Part shown: positions 33,984-43,293 of the stretch, piece after piece
How the letters are laid out: each line of letters starts with the position of its first letter
Numbering within the stretch: position 1 is the first letter of the stretch
Assembly (NCBI RefSeq): GCF_026239655.1
Contig: NZ_JAPIVO010000006.1
Coordinates: 434,001-498,000, forward strand
Origin: Pedobacter sp. MR2016-24
GTDB lineage: Bacteria > Bacteroidota > Bacteroidia > Sphingobacteriales > Sphingobacteriaceae
Length of the DNA stretch: 64,000 nt
Direction of reading: 5' to 3'
The notes under the pieces: generated by a model
Database searches by the model: none
What the model saw: the letters and a program-made list of their open reading frames with translations, nothing else
Told to the model about the DNA's origin: nothing
Translations under genes and position numbers: made by a program

Positions 33984-35381
33984 TTATTTAAGTGCATCAA
34001 GTACACGGAAGAGCTTTGCATTGATTCCGCTTCCAGAATAATTGTTAATATTGATCACAATCACATACTTACTGCCATTCTCAGCCGTATAATATCCTGC
34101 AAAGGAAGATACATCATTAATTGTACCGCTCTTTAGTTTCATACCATTGTTCTCCGGAAGTGATTTATAAAAATCAGCAAACCAGTCTTCCTGTTGTGCC
34201 TGATATAAAATTGATGCCATTGCTGCGGTAGTCACTCTGGTTGCCGGAGAAAGTCCGCTACCGTCAATAATATTCAAAGCATTTTTATCGACGCCCTTAT
34301 TTGCCCAGTAATTCTTTTCTACTGCAGCTCCGTTACTCGCTGTAGCTGCTCTACCGGATTTCCATGCTATTGTCCGCAGTAAATGCTCTGCATAGAGATT
34401 TACACTTTTTTTATTGAGCCAGTACACAATTTCTGATAGGGAAGGAGAGGTAATTGTGCTTAATTTTACTTTTACTGAAGGCATAGTCATGCCCTCAACA
34501 TCAAGTTGCCTGCTGGTGGTACTTGCTCCTGAACTCGTAATCCCAATCCTGTTTAATGTATCCTGTAGTCTGAATGCTGCATCATAAGCCGGATCGGGTA
34601 AAGCTACAGATATACCCGTTTTATTGATTCCAACAGCCCAGCTTCCTCTCAAATAGGCCGTGTTGGCTAACGGAGGCAGGAAAGCATAGGCATTGTCGCC
34701 GCTACCTTCCGAACCTGGTTTTAACTCATTCACGATAGTCAGATATGGCATTGCCGGTACCGTTTTAAGTACCGAAACTTTGCTGGCTGCCCGCAGTTTA
34801 ATGTCGAACTGGTTCTCCCGCCAGCTCAGGGCTGATGATCCCGATCCATAGTAGTTGCCCATATCCTGCCATGTCCAGCCCTCGGGTGTACTTTGTGTGC
34901 CCCATGCGCTGTCATCACCGATCACGCGACCATCAATTTTTTTTATACCAGCAGATTTAATTGCTGCTACCCATTGGTTGAGTACAATATTTTCTTTGCC
35001 CTGCGCATACCGCCATGACCCCAGGGTAGGATCTCCGCCACCAGTAATAATAATATCACCTTTCAATGTGCCATCTTGGTTAATCGTTCCACTGTAACCC
35101 ATTGTAGTCTGATAATGAAAATCCTTACCAAGGATGTGAAATGCAGTGATGGAGGTAATGGTTTTTAATGTAGAAGCCGTAGCTAATCCTATATTTTCAT
35201 TTTTGCCATAAAGCAACTTTCCCGTTTTCGCATCCAGCACACATAAGGAGGCAATTGCATATTTTGCCTGATTGTCAGACAGCAGTGTATTAAATGATTG
35301 TGCTATTTTTTGAGCCGGACTCTGTGCATAGGATATTCCATTGAACAGTACCAGCAGGTATACGATTGATCGTCTTAACAT
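33984..35381 (-). CDS. dacB: D-alanyl-D-alanine carboxypeptidase/endopeptidase (PBP4 type)
   Basis: 465 residues from ATG 35381, which starts a clean signal peptide (LLRRS-like basic start, IVYLLVLFNGISYA, cut before QSP). Penicillin-binding motifs: S70-T-L-K73, an SVN in KKSVNLYAEH, and KSG in MKLKSGTIND. The large insert between motifs 1 and 2 is typical of the class C PBP4 group (S13 peptidase family). It trims or cleaves peptidoglycan cross-links in the periplasm. The open frame reaches 35423 but the extra 14 residues would spoil the signal peptide. Confidence 0.93.
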   Translation of the reverse strand: MLRRSIVYLLVLFNGISYAQSPAQKIAQSFNTLLSDNQAKYAIASLCVLDAKTGKLLYGKNENIGLATASTLKTITSITAFHILGKDFHYQTTMGYSGTINQDGTLKGDIIITGGGDPTLGSWRYAQGKENIVLNQWVAAIKSAGIKKIDGRVIGDDSAWGTQSTPEGWTWQDMGNYYGSGSSALSWRENQFDIKLRAASKVSVLKTVPAMPYLTIVNELKPGSEGSGDNAYAFLPPLANTAYLRGSWAVGINKTGISVALPDPAYDAAFRLQDTLNRIGITSSGASTTSRQLDVEGMTMPSVKVKLSTITSPSLSEIVYWLNKKSVNLYAEHLLRTIAWKSGRAATASNGAAVEKNYWANKGVDKNALNIIDGSGLSPATRVTTAAMASILYQAQQEDWFADFYKSLPENNGMKLKSGTINDVSSFAGYYTAENGSKYVIVININNYSGSGINAKLFRVLDALK

Positions 35382-35404
35382 GCCGCAAATATATTTAAAA
35401 TAAA

Positions 35405-35447
35405 AAGAGGTGTTAAAAATCACAGCTTGTAATTTCTAACACCTCTT
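35405..35447 (-). terminator. Terminator after asd
   Basis: Perfect 11-bp stem: AAGAGGTGTTA (35405-35415) and TAACACCTCTT (35437-35447), 21-nt loop. On the minus strand it is followed by TTTTTATTTT. It separates asd from dacB. Confidence 0.7.
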
Positions 35448-35468
35448 CAGGTATCATCTTATGGAAGA

Positions 35469-36461
35469 TTAAATCAGTTCTTTTCTTAATAGGAACTCAG
35501 CAATTTGTACGGCATTTGTTGCAGCACCTTTACGCAGGTTATCAGCCACAATCCACATGTTCAATGCGTTTGGCAGCGATTCATCCCTTCTGATCCTTCC
35601 CACAAATACTTCATCTTTCTCATGCGCATCTTTCGGCATAGGGTATTTCAGGTTAGCAGTATCATCTACTACAATTATTCCTTCAGTTTTCTCCAGGATT
35701 GATCTTACTTCTGCAACATCAAAATCATTTTCGAACTCGATGTTTACTGCTTCAGAGTGACCACCCATTACCGGAATACGCACAGTTGTAGCCGTGATAC
35801 GAATATTCTCATCGCCCATAATCTTACGGGTTTCCCTGATCATTTTCATCTCTTCTTTGGTATAACCATTTTCGAGGAAAACATCAATCTGAGGGATTAC
35901 ATTCAGGTCAATCTGGTATGGATATGCCATCGGACCATCAAAGATGCCTTTACGCTCATTCATCATCTGGTCAACCGCTTTTACTCCAGTACCGGTAACC
36001 GACTGATAAGTAGAAACAACTACCCTTTTAATTCTATATTTATCATGCAGTGGTTTTAAAGCCACTACCATTTGTATGGTTGAGCAATTTGGATTTGCTA
36101 TGATCTTATCATCAATAGATAGTTCATATGCATTGACTTCCGGAACAATCAGCTTTTTAGATGGATCCATGCGCCACGCAGATGAATTATCAATTACTGT
36201 AGTACCTGCTTCAGCAAAAAGCGGAGCATATTGTAAAGACGTTTCGCCACCTGCAGAAAATAAAGCTATATCAGGCTTCATTGAAATCGCTGTATCCATG
36301 TTAACCACCTTGAACTGCTTACCCTTAAAAGTGATTTCTTTACCAACACTTTTTTCAGACGCAACCGGAATCAATTCGGTTAGCGGGAAGTTACGCTCTT
36401 CTAGTACTTTTAACATTACAGTGCCTACTAAACCAGTGGCACCTACAACTGCAATTTTCAT
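35469..36461 (-). CDS. asd: Aspartate-semialdehyde dehydrogenase
   Basis: 330 residues. NADPH motif GATGLVGTVML (7-17), active-site C126 in NPNCSTIQMV, and the histidine in GGHSEAVNIEF. It converts aspartyl phosphate to aspartate semialdehyde, the branch point to lysine/diaminopimelate, threonine and methionine. It belongs to the bacterial short-form Asd. It is monocistronic, with a terminator downstream. Confidence 0.96.
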   Translation of the reverse strand: MKIAVVGATGLVGTVMLKVLEERNFPLTELIPVASEKSVGKEITFKGKQFKVVNMDTAISMKPDIALFSAGGETSLQYAPLFAEAGTTVIDNSSAWRMDPSKKLIVPEVNAYELSIDDKIIANPNCSTIQMVVALKPLHDKYRIKRVVVSTYQSVTGTGVKAVDQMMNERKGIFDGPMAYPYQIDLNVIPQIDVFLENGYTKEEMKMIRETRKIMGDENIRITATTVRIPVMGGHSEAVNIEFENDFDVAEVRSILEKTEGIIVVDDTANLKYPMPKDAHEKDEVFVGRIRRDESLPNALNMWIVADNLRKGAATNAVQIAEFLLRKELI

Positions 36462-36585
36462 TCTCTATATTATTTTTAATGGTTACGATTTTAATGTTCA
36501 GGTGAATTTGTTTTGCCTGATACACTTTCTTTCAGTCTTATTATTTGTATTTTTAGTTAATTATTAATTTTTGTCTCTTCCAAAT

Positions 36586-37473
36586 ATGGGAAAAACTTTG
36601 CTCTTTTTTTTGTTACTGTCTTATAAACTTTCATTTAGTGCTGATTTACTGATTTCAGAGGTCTTGTTTAACCCTAAAACTGGCGGAGTGGATTTTATTG
36701 AAATTTATAATCCGACTGACAGGGCGCTGCCGCTAAACAATGTTCAGTTGGGTAACCTGGATCCGGACGGTCTGCCCGCTAATTTAAAAAGTATAGGATC
36801 AGAGATGCTAAGTAGTGGTGCCTATTGTGTGATTACTGTGAATCCTGCAAAAGTGAAGGCAGATTATTACACCCCTTCCAATGCCTATTTCATTCAGCTT
36901 AGTGCGCTCCCGGCGTATAATAATGAAAATGGGCATGTACTCCTGTTGAGGGGGGCGGAGGTAATTGACCAGCTCGATTATACAGAGAAAATGCATCTCC
37001 CAACCCTTAAGCTATTCAAAGGGGTATCTCTTGAAAGGGTCTCATTTGAAAGAGCAGCAAATGAAACTGGTAACTTTAGTTCTGCGGCTGCCTCAGCAGG
37101 TTTTGCTACGCCGGGTTACCGCAATTCTGTTCAGGAAAATGTTTCATTAAAAAAAAGCAGTGTGACGCTCCATTCCAAATCTTTTTCTCCGGACGGAGAT
37201 GGATTTGAAGACTTGTTAGAGGTGAGTTATGAATTGAAATACCATGGCAATATGGCTACGGTAACTGTTTTCTCTGACAAGGGGATTTTAGTGAGGCGAT
37301 TAATCAGGAATGAAAGTGTGGGTACGTCGGGAACGCTCAGATGGGACGGAATAGATGATCAGGGGCAGATCAGTCCTTTCGGAATCTATATTCTTGTTTT
37401 CAAAAGTTTTGATCTGAATGGGAATCAGGTCAATGCAAGAAAAGCGTTTTCGCTCGCAGGAAGGTTTAAATGA
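36586..37473 (+). CDS. Exported protein with lamin-tail (LTD) domain and FlgD-like Ig C-terminus
   Basis: 295 residues from ATG 36586 with a signal peptide (LLFFLLLSYKLSFS, cut before AD). Residues about 20-150 form a lamin-tail domain (ISEVLFNPKTGGVDFIEIYNPTDRALPLNNVQLGN). The C-terminus (about 200-295: SFSPDGDGFEDLLEVSYEL ... GTLRWDGIDDQGQISPFGIYILVF) is a FlgD/CHU_C-like Ig module, as often found at the end of Bacteroidota surface proteins. There is no type IX sorting domain after it. LTD domains in bacteria bind surfaces or nucleases. A TTG at 36571 is a poorer start. It is monocistronic. Confidence 0.8.
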   Translation: MGKTLLFFLLLSYKLSFSADLLISEVLFNPKTGGVDFIEIYNPTDRALPLNNVQLGNLDPDGLPANLKSIGSEMLSSGAYCVITVNPAKVKADYYTPSNAYFIQLSALPAYNNENGHVLLLRGAEVIDQLDYTEKMHLPTLKLFKGVSLERVSFERAANETGNFSSAAASAGFATPGYRNSVQENVSLKKSSVTLHSKSFSPDGDGFEDLLEVSYELKYHGNMATVTVFSDKGILVRRLIRNESVGTSGTLRWDGIDDQGQISPFGIYILVFKSFDLNGNQVNARKAFSLAGRFK

Positions 37474-37503
37474 TAATGGCCGGTTGTTGAGGCCGGCCAT
37501 TAT
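37473..37503. terminator. Stem-loop between converging genes
   Basis: ATAATGGCCGG (37473-37483) and CCGGCCATTAT (37493-37503) form a perfect 11-bp stem with a 9-nt loop. It directly follows the LTD gene stop and lies 7 bp before the isomerase stop of the other strand. There is little T tract. Confidence 0.6.
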
Positions 37504-37509
37504 ATCTAT

Positions 37510-38379
37510 CTAAAGAATGTTTTTCTTGATGTAATCTGCACTTTGTTTAATACTTACATACGGATCCAGTGAGAAATTCTCCTGCTCAACAATGAAGTGT
37601 TTTAAGCCAGCTTCTTTTGCGTGTGAATAGATATCTTTAAAGTTGATTGTACCACTACCTACTTCAGTATTGATCGTGTTATTCGCTTTATCCATATCCT
37701 TTACGTGCCACATCGGGAAACGTCCCGGGTGTGCTGCAAATAATTTAGCCGGATCATTGCCAGATCTTACTACCCAGTACAGGTCGAGTTCAAACTGTAC
37801 TAAGTTAGGATCTGTTTCTTTTAACATGATCTCATAACCTGTCACATCTCCATGTTTTTCAAATTCGAAATTGTGGTTATGGTAGGCCAGTTTCAATCCG
37901 CTTGCTTTACATAAGGTAGCTGCTTCATTTAGTCTTGCCGCTACTTTTTTGTAATCATCCGGTGTCTTCCTTAATGAATCACCCAGGTAAGGTACAGTGA
38001 TGAATTCACTGTCAATAATCTTAGCTGCTTCAATATAACTTTTAAGTTCATCCTGATTACCGTCTGTAATGAACTTATCCATTCCGTAATGGCCGCTTGG
38101 CGCCGTTAATCCATTATCCTTAAGCAGGCTTTTAAACGATTTAGGGTCTAATCCCCAAAACTTATCTTTTACAGAATATCCATAAGTTTCTACTTCTTTA
38201 TAGCCTGCCTGTGCAACCTTTTCAATAGTGCCTTTTACATCTTTGGGTAACTGCAGGCGTAGAGAATATAACTGCAGGCCGATGATCTTATTTGGTGCTG
38301 AACAAGCGTATGAAGGGATAATTAATGCCCCGGCTGCAGCAATACCAGCCTGTTTAAGGAAAGTTCTTCTTGAATTCAT
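37510..38379 (-). CDS. Tat-exported sugar phosphate isomerase/epimerase-like TIM-barrel protein
   Basis: 289 residues, last gene of the sugar-oxidation region. A twin-arginine signal (NSRRTFLKQAGIAAAGALII) and a possible lipobox cysteine (SYAC) come first, then an AP-endonuclease-2-type TIM barrel: GLQLYSLR, AYHNHNFEF, ELDLYWV, MWHVKDMD and FIVEQENF, carrying the usual metal Glu/Asp/His residues. Export in folded form suggests a metal cofactor. It is about half identical to the protein encoded at 48098-49018. In related clusters such proteins act on 3-keto-glycosides or keto sugars; the precise reaction is inferred. Confidence 0.82.
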   Translation of the reverse strand: MNSRRTFLKQAGIAAAGALIIPSYACSAPNKIIGLQLYSLRLQLPKDVKGTIEKVAQAGYKEVETYGYSVKDKFWGLDPKSFKSLLKDNGLTAPSGHYGMDKFITDGNQDELKSYIEAAKIIDSEFITVPYLGDSLRKTPDDYKKVAARLNEAATLCKASGLKLAYHNHNFEFEKHGDVTGYEIMLKETDPNLVQFELDLYWVVRSGNDPAKLFAAHPGRFPMWHVKDMDKANNTINTEVGSGTINFKDIYSHAKEAGLKHFIVEQENFSLDPYVSIKQSADYIKKNIL

Positions 38380-38387
38380 AGTTCTAT

Positions 38388-39272
38388 TTATTGGTCACAA
38401 ATTTTAATCGCGTTTCTTAAGGATTGTAGTTTATCCGGATTTTTTGGAATAAACTCCTGTGCGATATATCCCTTAAATCCTGTTGCCAGGATAGCTTTAA
38501 CAATTGCAGGGTAGTACAATTCCTGTGTTTCGTCTATTTCATTTCTGCCCGGTACGCCGGCAGTGTGGTAATGTGAAATATATGGATGGAAGGTTTTGAT
38601 ATTATTGATTACATCACCCTCGTCAATCTGCATATGATAGATGTCATATAGCAGTTTAAAGTTTTCTGAACCCAATCTCTTCGCCAGCTCAGCACCCCAT
38701 GCTGTATGGTCACACTGATAATCTTTATGATTGATCTTACTGTTCAGTAATTCCATCACCAAAACCACATTGTGTTTTTCCGCTAATGGTAATACTTGTT
38801 TTAATCCTTCTACACAATTTTTCAAACCCGTCTCATCGTCCTTACCTCTTCTGCTTCCACTAAAGCAGATCAGATTTTTATAACCTGCTGCTGCTACCAA
38901 AGGAATCATTTTCGAATAATTCTCAATCAGCTGCGGGTGAAATTTCGGATCGTTCCATCCATCAACCAGGTTGAGTTCAGCACCATTACACATCGAAGAA
39001 TCAAGTCCGTGTGCTTTAAGTATGTGCCAGTCGGCCGGGCCAACAAGATCGATAGCTTTAATACCCATCTTTTTTGCTGCCACGCAAAGGTCTTCTAATG
39101 GAATTCCATCGAAGCACCAGCGACAAACAGCATGGTTCACATTACCTTTCAAAGGTGCTGGTAAAAGCTCGCCTGCTAAGGCTTGGGCTGGCATTGCTGC
39201 CGAAACACCCAGAATGGCTGTACCTGTTATCATAGTTTTTAAGGCTGTCCTGCGACTTTGATCTGATCCCAT
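38388..39272 (-). CDS. Tat-exported hydroxypyruvate-isomerase-like TIM-barrel protein
   Basis: 294 residues with a Tat-type leader (SRRTALKTMITGTAILGVSAAMPAQALA). The barrel shows CRWCFDGIPLEDLC, EFxP-like ends (YIAQEFIPK), LVMELLNSKINHKDYQCD and LLYDIYHMQIDEGDV, all typical of the Hyi/hydroxypyruvate-isomerase branch. Its substrate here is probably a keto-sugar in the periplasm rather than hydroxypyruvate, judged from the leader and neighbours. It starts 2 bp after the MFS permease stop, so translation is coupled. Confidence 0.8.
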   Translation of the reverse strand: MGSDQSRRTALKTMITGTAILGVSAAMPAQALAGELLPAPLKGNVNHAVCRWCFDGIPLEDLCVAAKKMGIKAIDLVGPADWHILKAHGLDSSMCNGAELNLVDGWNDPKFHPQLIENYSKMIPLVAAAGYKNLICFSGSRRGKDDETGLKNCVEGLKQVLPLAEKHNVVLVMELLNSKINHKDYQCDHTAWGAELAKRLGSENFKLLYDIYHMQIDEGDVINNIKTFHPYISHYHTAGVPGRNEIDETQELYYPAIVKAILATGFKGYIAQEFIPKNPDKLQSLRNAIKICDQ

Positions 39273-39274
39273 GT

Positions 39275-40525
39275 TTAAGCGTTGTTTAATGAAGGTTCTG
39301 TGATCGCTTTTTGCTTATCATTAAAAAATACGGAGAAAAGAAGGAATACCACTAATGCTATACCCGCCGGAATAATCCATACCATTTTCCAATCTACCGT
39401 TCCGTCAGCTACCTTGTACGTATCCGTAATCCAACCAGCTACTTCAAACCCAATTAACATCCCCACACCATAAGTAGCTAAGGTAATTAGTCCCTGAGCA
39501 GCACTTTTATATTTGTCGCCCGCTCTTGAGTTCGTGTAAATCTGACCAGATACAAAGAAAAAGTCATAACATACACCATGTAACGCGATGCCTATCAGCA
39601 GCATAAAGCTCAGTTCACCCGCATTGCCATAAGCAAACAGGGCATAACGTACAGCCCATGCCAGCATACCTACCAGGATGGTGATTTTAAAACCGAATCT
39701 TTTAAAGAATACCGGAATTAACAATAAGAACAGCGCTTCCGAAACCTGACCAATGGCCATTTTTCCTGTAGGCTCTTCTACACCTATGCTTGATAAGAAA
39801 GGGTGAGCATTCTGATAATAAAACGCTAATGGAATACAGATCAGGATTGCTGAAATGAAGAATATTGCAAAGTTTTTGTCTTTTAATAATCTCAGTGCAT
39901 CCAGACCTAATATATCTGATAATTTAACTTTCTCGCCTTTAGCTACCTTTGGAGGTGTTTTTGGCAAGGCAAAACTAAATAATCCAAGGATTAGTGAACC
40001 TATGCCAGCCATCAGGAAAGTGTTTTTCAACAAACCAGATTTTAAGCCTTCCGGTGAATCCCAGAAGAATAAGTAACTGATCATTAATCCGGCGATAATC
40101 CAGCCAATTGTTCCCCAGAATCTGATATTTGCAAACTCCTTTTCTGCATCTTTCATCTGGTTAAACGCCACTGAATTAACCAGTGCAAGCGTTGGCATAA
40201 ATAAAATCATGTAACCCAATACGTATGGATAGAAAACATCCACATCAGTTGCATTATACATCTGGTACATCAGAATCGCACCAACAATGTGGAGTACACC
40301 CAGGATTCTTTCGGCATTAAAAAATCTGTCAGCAATCAATCCGATGATGAAAGGTGCGATAATGGCACCCCATGATTGAGTAGAAAAAACAGCTGCAGTC
40401 GCTGAACCTGACGCTGATAGATTTTTATCTAAGAAAGTTCCTAAAGTTACAAACCATGAACCCCAGATGAAAAACTCCAGAAACATCATTGCCGATAACT
40501 TGATACGGGTATTTAAATTCATCAT
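39275..40525 (-). CDS. MFS permease of the nucleoside:H+ symporter (NupG/XapB) family
   Basis: 416 residues with twelve hydrophobic segments. The front MMLNTRIKLSAMMFLEFFIWGSWFVTLGTFL-type segment and FFVSGQIYTNSRAGDKYKSAAQGLITLATYGVGMLIG are hallmarks of the NupG-type family. In Bacteroidota many members lie in sugar-oxidation clusters, so this one more likely carries a keto-sugar or its monosaccharide product across the inner membrane than a nucleoside. It is co-transcribed with a DUF1080 lipoprotein upstream and a TIM-barrel isomerase downstream. Confidence 0.85.
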   Translation of the reverse strand: MMNLNTRIKLSAMMFLEFFIWGSWFVTLGTFLDKNLSASGSATAAVFSTQSWGAIIAPFIIGLIADRFFNAERILGVLHIVGAILMYQMYNATDVDVFYPYVLGYMILFMPTLALVNSVAFNQMKDAEKEFANIRFWGTIGWIIAGLMISYLFFWDSPEGLKSGLLKNTFLMAGIGSLILGLFSFALPKTPPKVAKGEKVKLSDILGLDALRLLKDKNFAIFFISAILICIPLAFYYQNAHPFLSSIGVEEPTGKMAIGQVSEALFLLLIPVFFKRFGFKITILVGMLAWAVRYALFAYGNAGELSFMLLIGIALHGVCYDFFFVSGQIYTNSRAGDKYKSAAQGLITLATYGVGMLIGFEVAGWITDTYKVADGTVDWKMVWIIPAGIALVVFLLFSVFFNDKQKAITEPSLNNA

Positions 40526-40545
40526 TTTATTTATACTTTGTTTTT

Positions 40546-41244
40546 TTAAAGTTCTTTAATCATAATATTACGGAACCATACTTCATCACCATGATCCTGC
40601 AGGGATATCTTTCCGGTCGTAAATACACCGAAATCAACCCATGTTGCAAATTTACTTCCTGCGATCAAAGACTTCCAGTTGTCATCAAACTGAGTAGTGG
40701 AAACCGTCTTTACGCCATTCAGTAAAAATTCTAATTTACCATTATTACTGATAATCTCAGCAGTATTCCATTCACCCACTGCTTTTACCGGCTCTGAACT
40801 GCTCTTTACCATGTCGTACAGATCACCTGCTCTGTGTTTAGTGATTTTTCCGTCTGAGTGACCATCGTTGTCGATTACCTGCATCTCAGGACCAGTGCTA
40901 TAAGTTTGATGGTACTTTTCAGCATTTTCGTTGATATGGAACAATACACCGCTATTTGAACCCGGTGCTACTTTCCAATCAATTTTAAGATGGAAATTAC
41001 CATATTCTTTATCCGTTACTAAATCGCCGGCATCGTTTTGTTTAGCTTTCGGATCAAGGTGCAGTGCACCATCTTCAACTACCCAGCCTTTACCAGCAAA
41101 AGTTTTTCCGTAAGTATGCCATCCCTGCGTGGTTTTTCCGTCAAACAGCGGAGTAAAACCTTTATTAGATGACTGATTTTTAGTACTGCTGCAGCCAAAT
41201 ATCGTAGATATCAGCAACGCAGCAGCTATAGTGTAAGTTCTCAT
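40546..41244 (-). CDS. DUF1080 lipoprotein, 3-keto-disaccharide hydrolase family
   Basis: 232 residues with lipobox cysteine C18 (LLISTIFGC). The rest is a concanavalin-like jelly roll of the DUF1080 family: FTPLFDGKTTQGWHTYG, WKVAPGSNSGVLFHI, GPEMQVIDNDGH and VWFRNIMIKEL. Family members have been characterised as hydrolases of 3-keto-glycosides. Position in the periplasm next to a GMC dehydrogenase set and Gfo/Idh enzymes fits this: oxidation at C3 would labilise the glycosidic bond and this protein would cut it. Activity here is inferred from family and context. Confidence 0.85.
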   Translation of the reverse strand: MRTYTIAAALLISTIFGCSSTKNQSSNKGFTPLFDGKTTQGWHTYGKTFAGKGWVVEDGALHLDPKAKQNDAGDLVTDKEYGNFHLKIDWKVAPGSNSGVLFHINENAEKYHQTYSTGPEMQVIDNDGHSDGKITKHRAGDLYDMVKSSSEPVKAVGEWNTAEIISNNGKLEFLLNGVKTVSTTQFDDNWKSLIAGSKFATWVDFGVFTTGKISLQDHGDEVWFRNIMIKEL

Positions 41245-41262
41245 TTTCTGGATTTAGGTAAA

Positions 41263-42726
41263 TTAAACGCCGAGTGACCAGCCTTTGCGGTATTCGCGTT
41301 TAACATATTGGTTTACATCGTCAAAATTTGTCACTTTCATATTGTCGTTATCCCACAACAGCTGGATGTTTCTGCCTGGATAAACAATTTTTCCATCTGC
41401 ATTTTTTCTTTGCACATCGTTTGCCCTGATGGCAAGGTTAGCCATTAATAAGGCTTCTGTCAGCGGACCCGCAATTTCAAAAGGAGAGCTCAGCTCCTTT
41501 TTTCCATAACCTGCAATAGCTGCTTCCACCCATTGCGCATAATGACCTTCTGCACCATTTGGTACACGTGCAAATCTTGCAGGAACTTTAATATCTTTAT
41601 TACGGCTTAATGGTAGGAGGCGTGGATCAGCACTGTAAGTACTGCTCATCATTTTCCCTTTCGTTCCAATAAACAACGTGCCATTTCCACCATCACCAAA
41701 TACTTCATTGGCTTCCAGTTCTTCCGGACGCGTAGGTTGTATACCACCATCCATCCAATGGACGGTTACTTCACCCTGTGTTTTTGGCGTTTTAGGGAAT
41801 GTTAAAGTTACATGACTTGATGGGGGACAGCTATCAGGGAAATATCCGCGTTTAAACTCATCCACATATACAGAACCTACACTGGCCTGCACATTCGTAG
41901 CATACTTTAATCCGAGCATGCTGAAAGGAGCTTCCAGCAAGTGACAGCCCATATCACCCAATGCACCAGTACCGTAATCCCACCAGCCTCTCCAGTTGAA
42001 AGGAACCAGTTTTTCTACGTAATCTTTATAAGGAGCAGTGTTTAACCACAGATCCCAGTCCAGATTTTTAGGCACTTCAGCTTTATTGGCCGACCAAGGA
42101 ATACCTTGCGGCCACACCGGTCTGTCTGTCCATGCATATACCGTATGCACATCACCTATCAGGCCTGCATCATACCATTCCTTCATTTGTCTCGGACCAT
42201 CATTAGATGCGCCCTGGTTACCCATCTGGGTCACCACTTTATATTTCTTTGCTGCTTCAGTTAATTTTCTGGCCTCATAAATATCATGAGTCAGTGGTTT
42301 CTGTACGTAAACATGTTTTCCCAGCTGCATGGCAGCAAGTGTAATAATTGCATGCGAATGATCAGGTGTAGACACACTTACCGCATCAAAGTTCTTATGT
42401 TCCTTGTCCAGCAGTTCACGCCAGTCTTTATAGAATTTGGCTTTAGGGAAGTTTTTGACTGTACCTGCCGCTCTATTCGTATCTACATCACACAGGAATC
42501 CAATATTTGCTTTTCCGCTTTTAGCAAAATTTGCAATGTCAGATGCTCCTTTTCCTCCGGCACCAATACCCGCAACAATCAGCCGGTCGCTTGGTGCTAA
42601 AAATCCTTTGCCGCCTAAAACATGGCGGGGTACTATCATAAACGCAGCAGCAGCTATGGCCGTATTCTTAATAAATGCTCTTCTGCCAGACGCATTTATT
42701 TCATCATTGGTTTTTTCTATGCTCAT
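41263..42726 (-). CDS. Tat-exported Gfo/Idh/MocA family oxidoreductase
   Basis: 487 residues. Tat motif GRRAFIKN with R15-R16, then a Rossmann domain (VAGIGAGGKGASDIA, VSVSTPDHSHAIITL, YVQKPLTHDI in place of the usual EKP), then the C-terminal alpha/beta domain with WWDYGTGALGDMGCHLLE. Folded export with bound NAD(P) is known for exported members, such as glucose-fructose oxidoreductase. It probably oxidises or reduces a sugar ring carbon with its trapped nicotinamide. It heads the second transcription block (Gfo/Idh - DUF1080 - MFS - two isomerases) or follows the cytochrome c gene at 42 bp. Confidence 0.85.
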   Translation of the reverse strand: MSIEKTNDEINASGRRAFIKNTAIAAAAFMIVPRHVLGGKGFLAPSDRLIVAGIGAGGKGASDIANFAKSGKANIGFLCDVDTNRAAGTVKNFPKAKFYKDWRELLDKEHKNFDAVSVSTPDHSHAIITLAAMQLGKHVYVQKPLTHDIYEARKLTEAAKKYKVVTQMGNQGASNDGPRQMKEWYDAGLIGDVHTVYAWTDRPVWPQGIPWSANKAEVPKNLDWDLWLNTAPYKDYVEKLVPFNWRGWWDYGTGALGDMGCHLLEAPFSMLGLKYATNVQASVGSVYVDEFKRGYFPDSCPPSSHVTLTFPKTPKTQGEVTVHWMDGGIQPTRPEELEANEVFGDGGNGTLFIGTKGKMMSSTYSADPRLLPLSRNKDIKVPARFARVPNGAEGHYAQWVEAAIAGYGKKELSSPFEIAGPLTEALLMANLAIRANDVQRKNADGKIVYPGRNIQLLWDNDNMKVTNFDDVNQYVKREYRKGWSLGV

Positions 42727-42768
42727 TTTAATATTTGGTTAGGGTAGGGACGTGGGGTATTTCAGGAA

Positions 42769-43179
42769 TTATTTTTTCAGTGACAAAATCCAGGTTACCA
42801 TTGATTTAGCGTCGTCTTTACTTAAGCCGGCATGTGCAGTCATTGGGATCTCACCCCAGTTTCCTTTACCACCAGCAATAATTACGTCAGCTAGTTTATT
42901 GATGTTTTCTTCATTTGAAGGATATTTTGCTGCGACATCAACATATGCCGGGCCAACAACTTTTTGTGTTTTGTTATGGCATCCTAAACAGTCTGATTTG
43001 GCAACCAGCTTTTCTCCAGGTAACATTTCACCAGGTGTTTCAGTACTAACTGTTGCTGCAGTATCAGGTGTAGTAGTGCTTGTTGTAGTCGTTTCTTCTT
43101 GTTTTGAAGAAGAATCAGGATTTCCGCAAGATGCTATAGCTAAACTAATGCAACCTAAAATTAATAATGTCTTTTTCAT
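42769..43179 (-). CDS. Lipoprotein cytochrome c (class I)
   Basis: 136 residues. Lipobox at ISLAIASC18, a Thr/Ser-rich linker (22-50), then a single-haem domain with C64-L-G-C67-H68 and a methionine ligand in EIPMTAHAGLS. It should sit in the periplasm tethered to a membrane and accept electrons. In this cluster the natural donor is the FAD-containing GMC oxidoreductase, as in known three-subunit sugar dehydrogenases (FAD subunit, small Tat subunit, cytochrome c). Here the cytochrome is separate and has one haem, where the classical subunit has three. Confidence 0.87.
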   Translation of the reverse strand: MKKTLLILGCISLAIASCGNPDSSSKQEETTTTSTTTPDTAATVSTETPGEMLPGEKLVAKSDCLGCHNKTQKVVGPAYVDVAAKYPSNEENINKLADVIIAGGKGNWGEIPMTAHAGLSKDDAKSMVTWILSLKK

Positions 43180-43200
43180 CTGTCTTTATTGTTTTTTAAC

Positions 43201-43286
43201 GGTCATGAAGCTTGCATGGATGCAGGTTTCATTGTGTATATTTATTTAACGGTGATGAAGCTTGCACAATTGCAGGCTTCATCACC
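43201..43286. repeat. Tandem palindromic repeat (two copies)
   Basis: Two 34-36-nt copies at 43201-43234 and 43251-43286, 50 bp apart, each preceded by TTTAAC. Copy 2 is an almost perfect palindrome: GGTGATGAAGC...TGCA CAAT TGCA...GCTTCATCACC. Copy 1 is the same design with substitutions in the arms. They fill most of the 114 bp between the isomerase stop (43294) and the cytochrome c start (43179). Possible roles are terminator/attenuator, mRNA-stability element, or a REP-like repeat. Confidence 0.75.
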
Positions 43287-43293
43287 TATTACT

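Noticed and set aside
38971..39261. Plus-strand open frame inside the isomerase gene
   Set aside because: One of many antisense shadows in this region; it mirrors the codon use of the real gene and has no domain.
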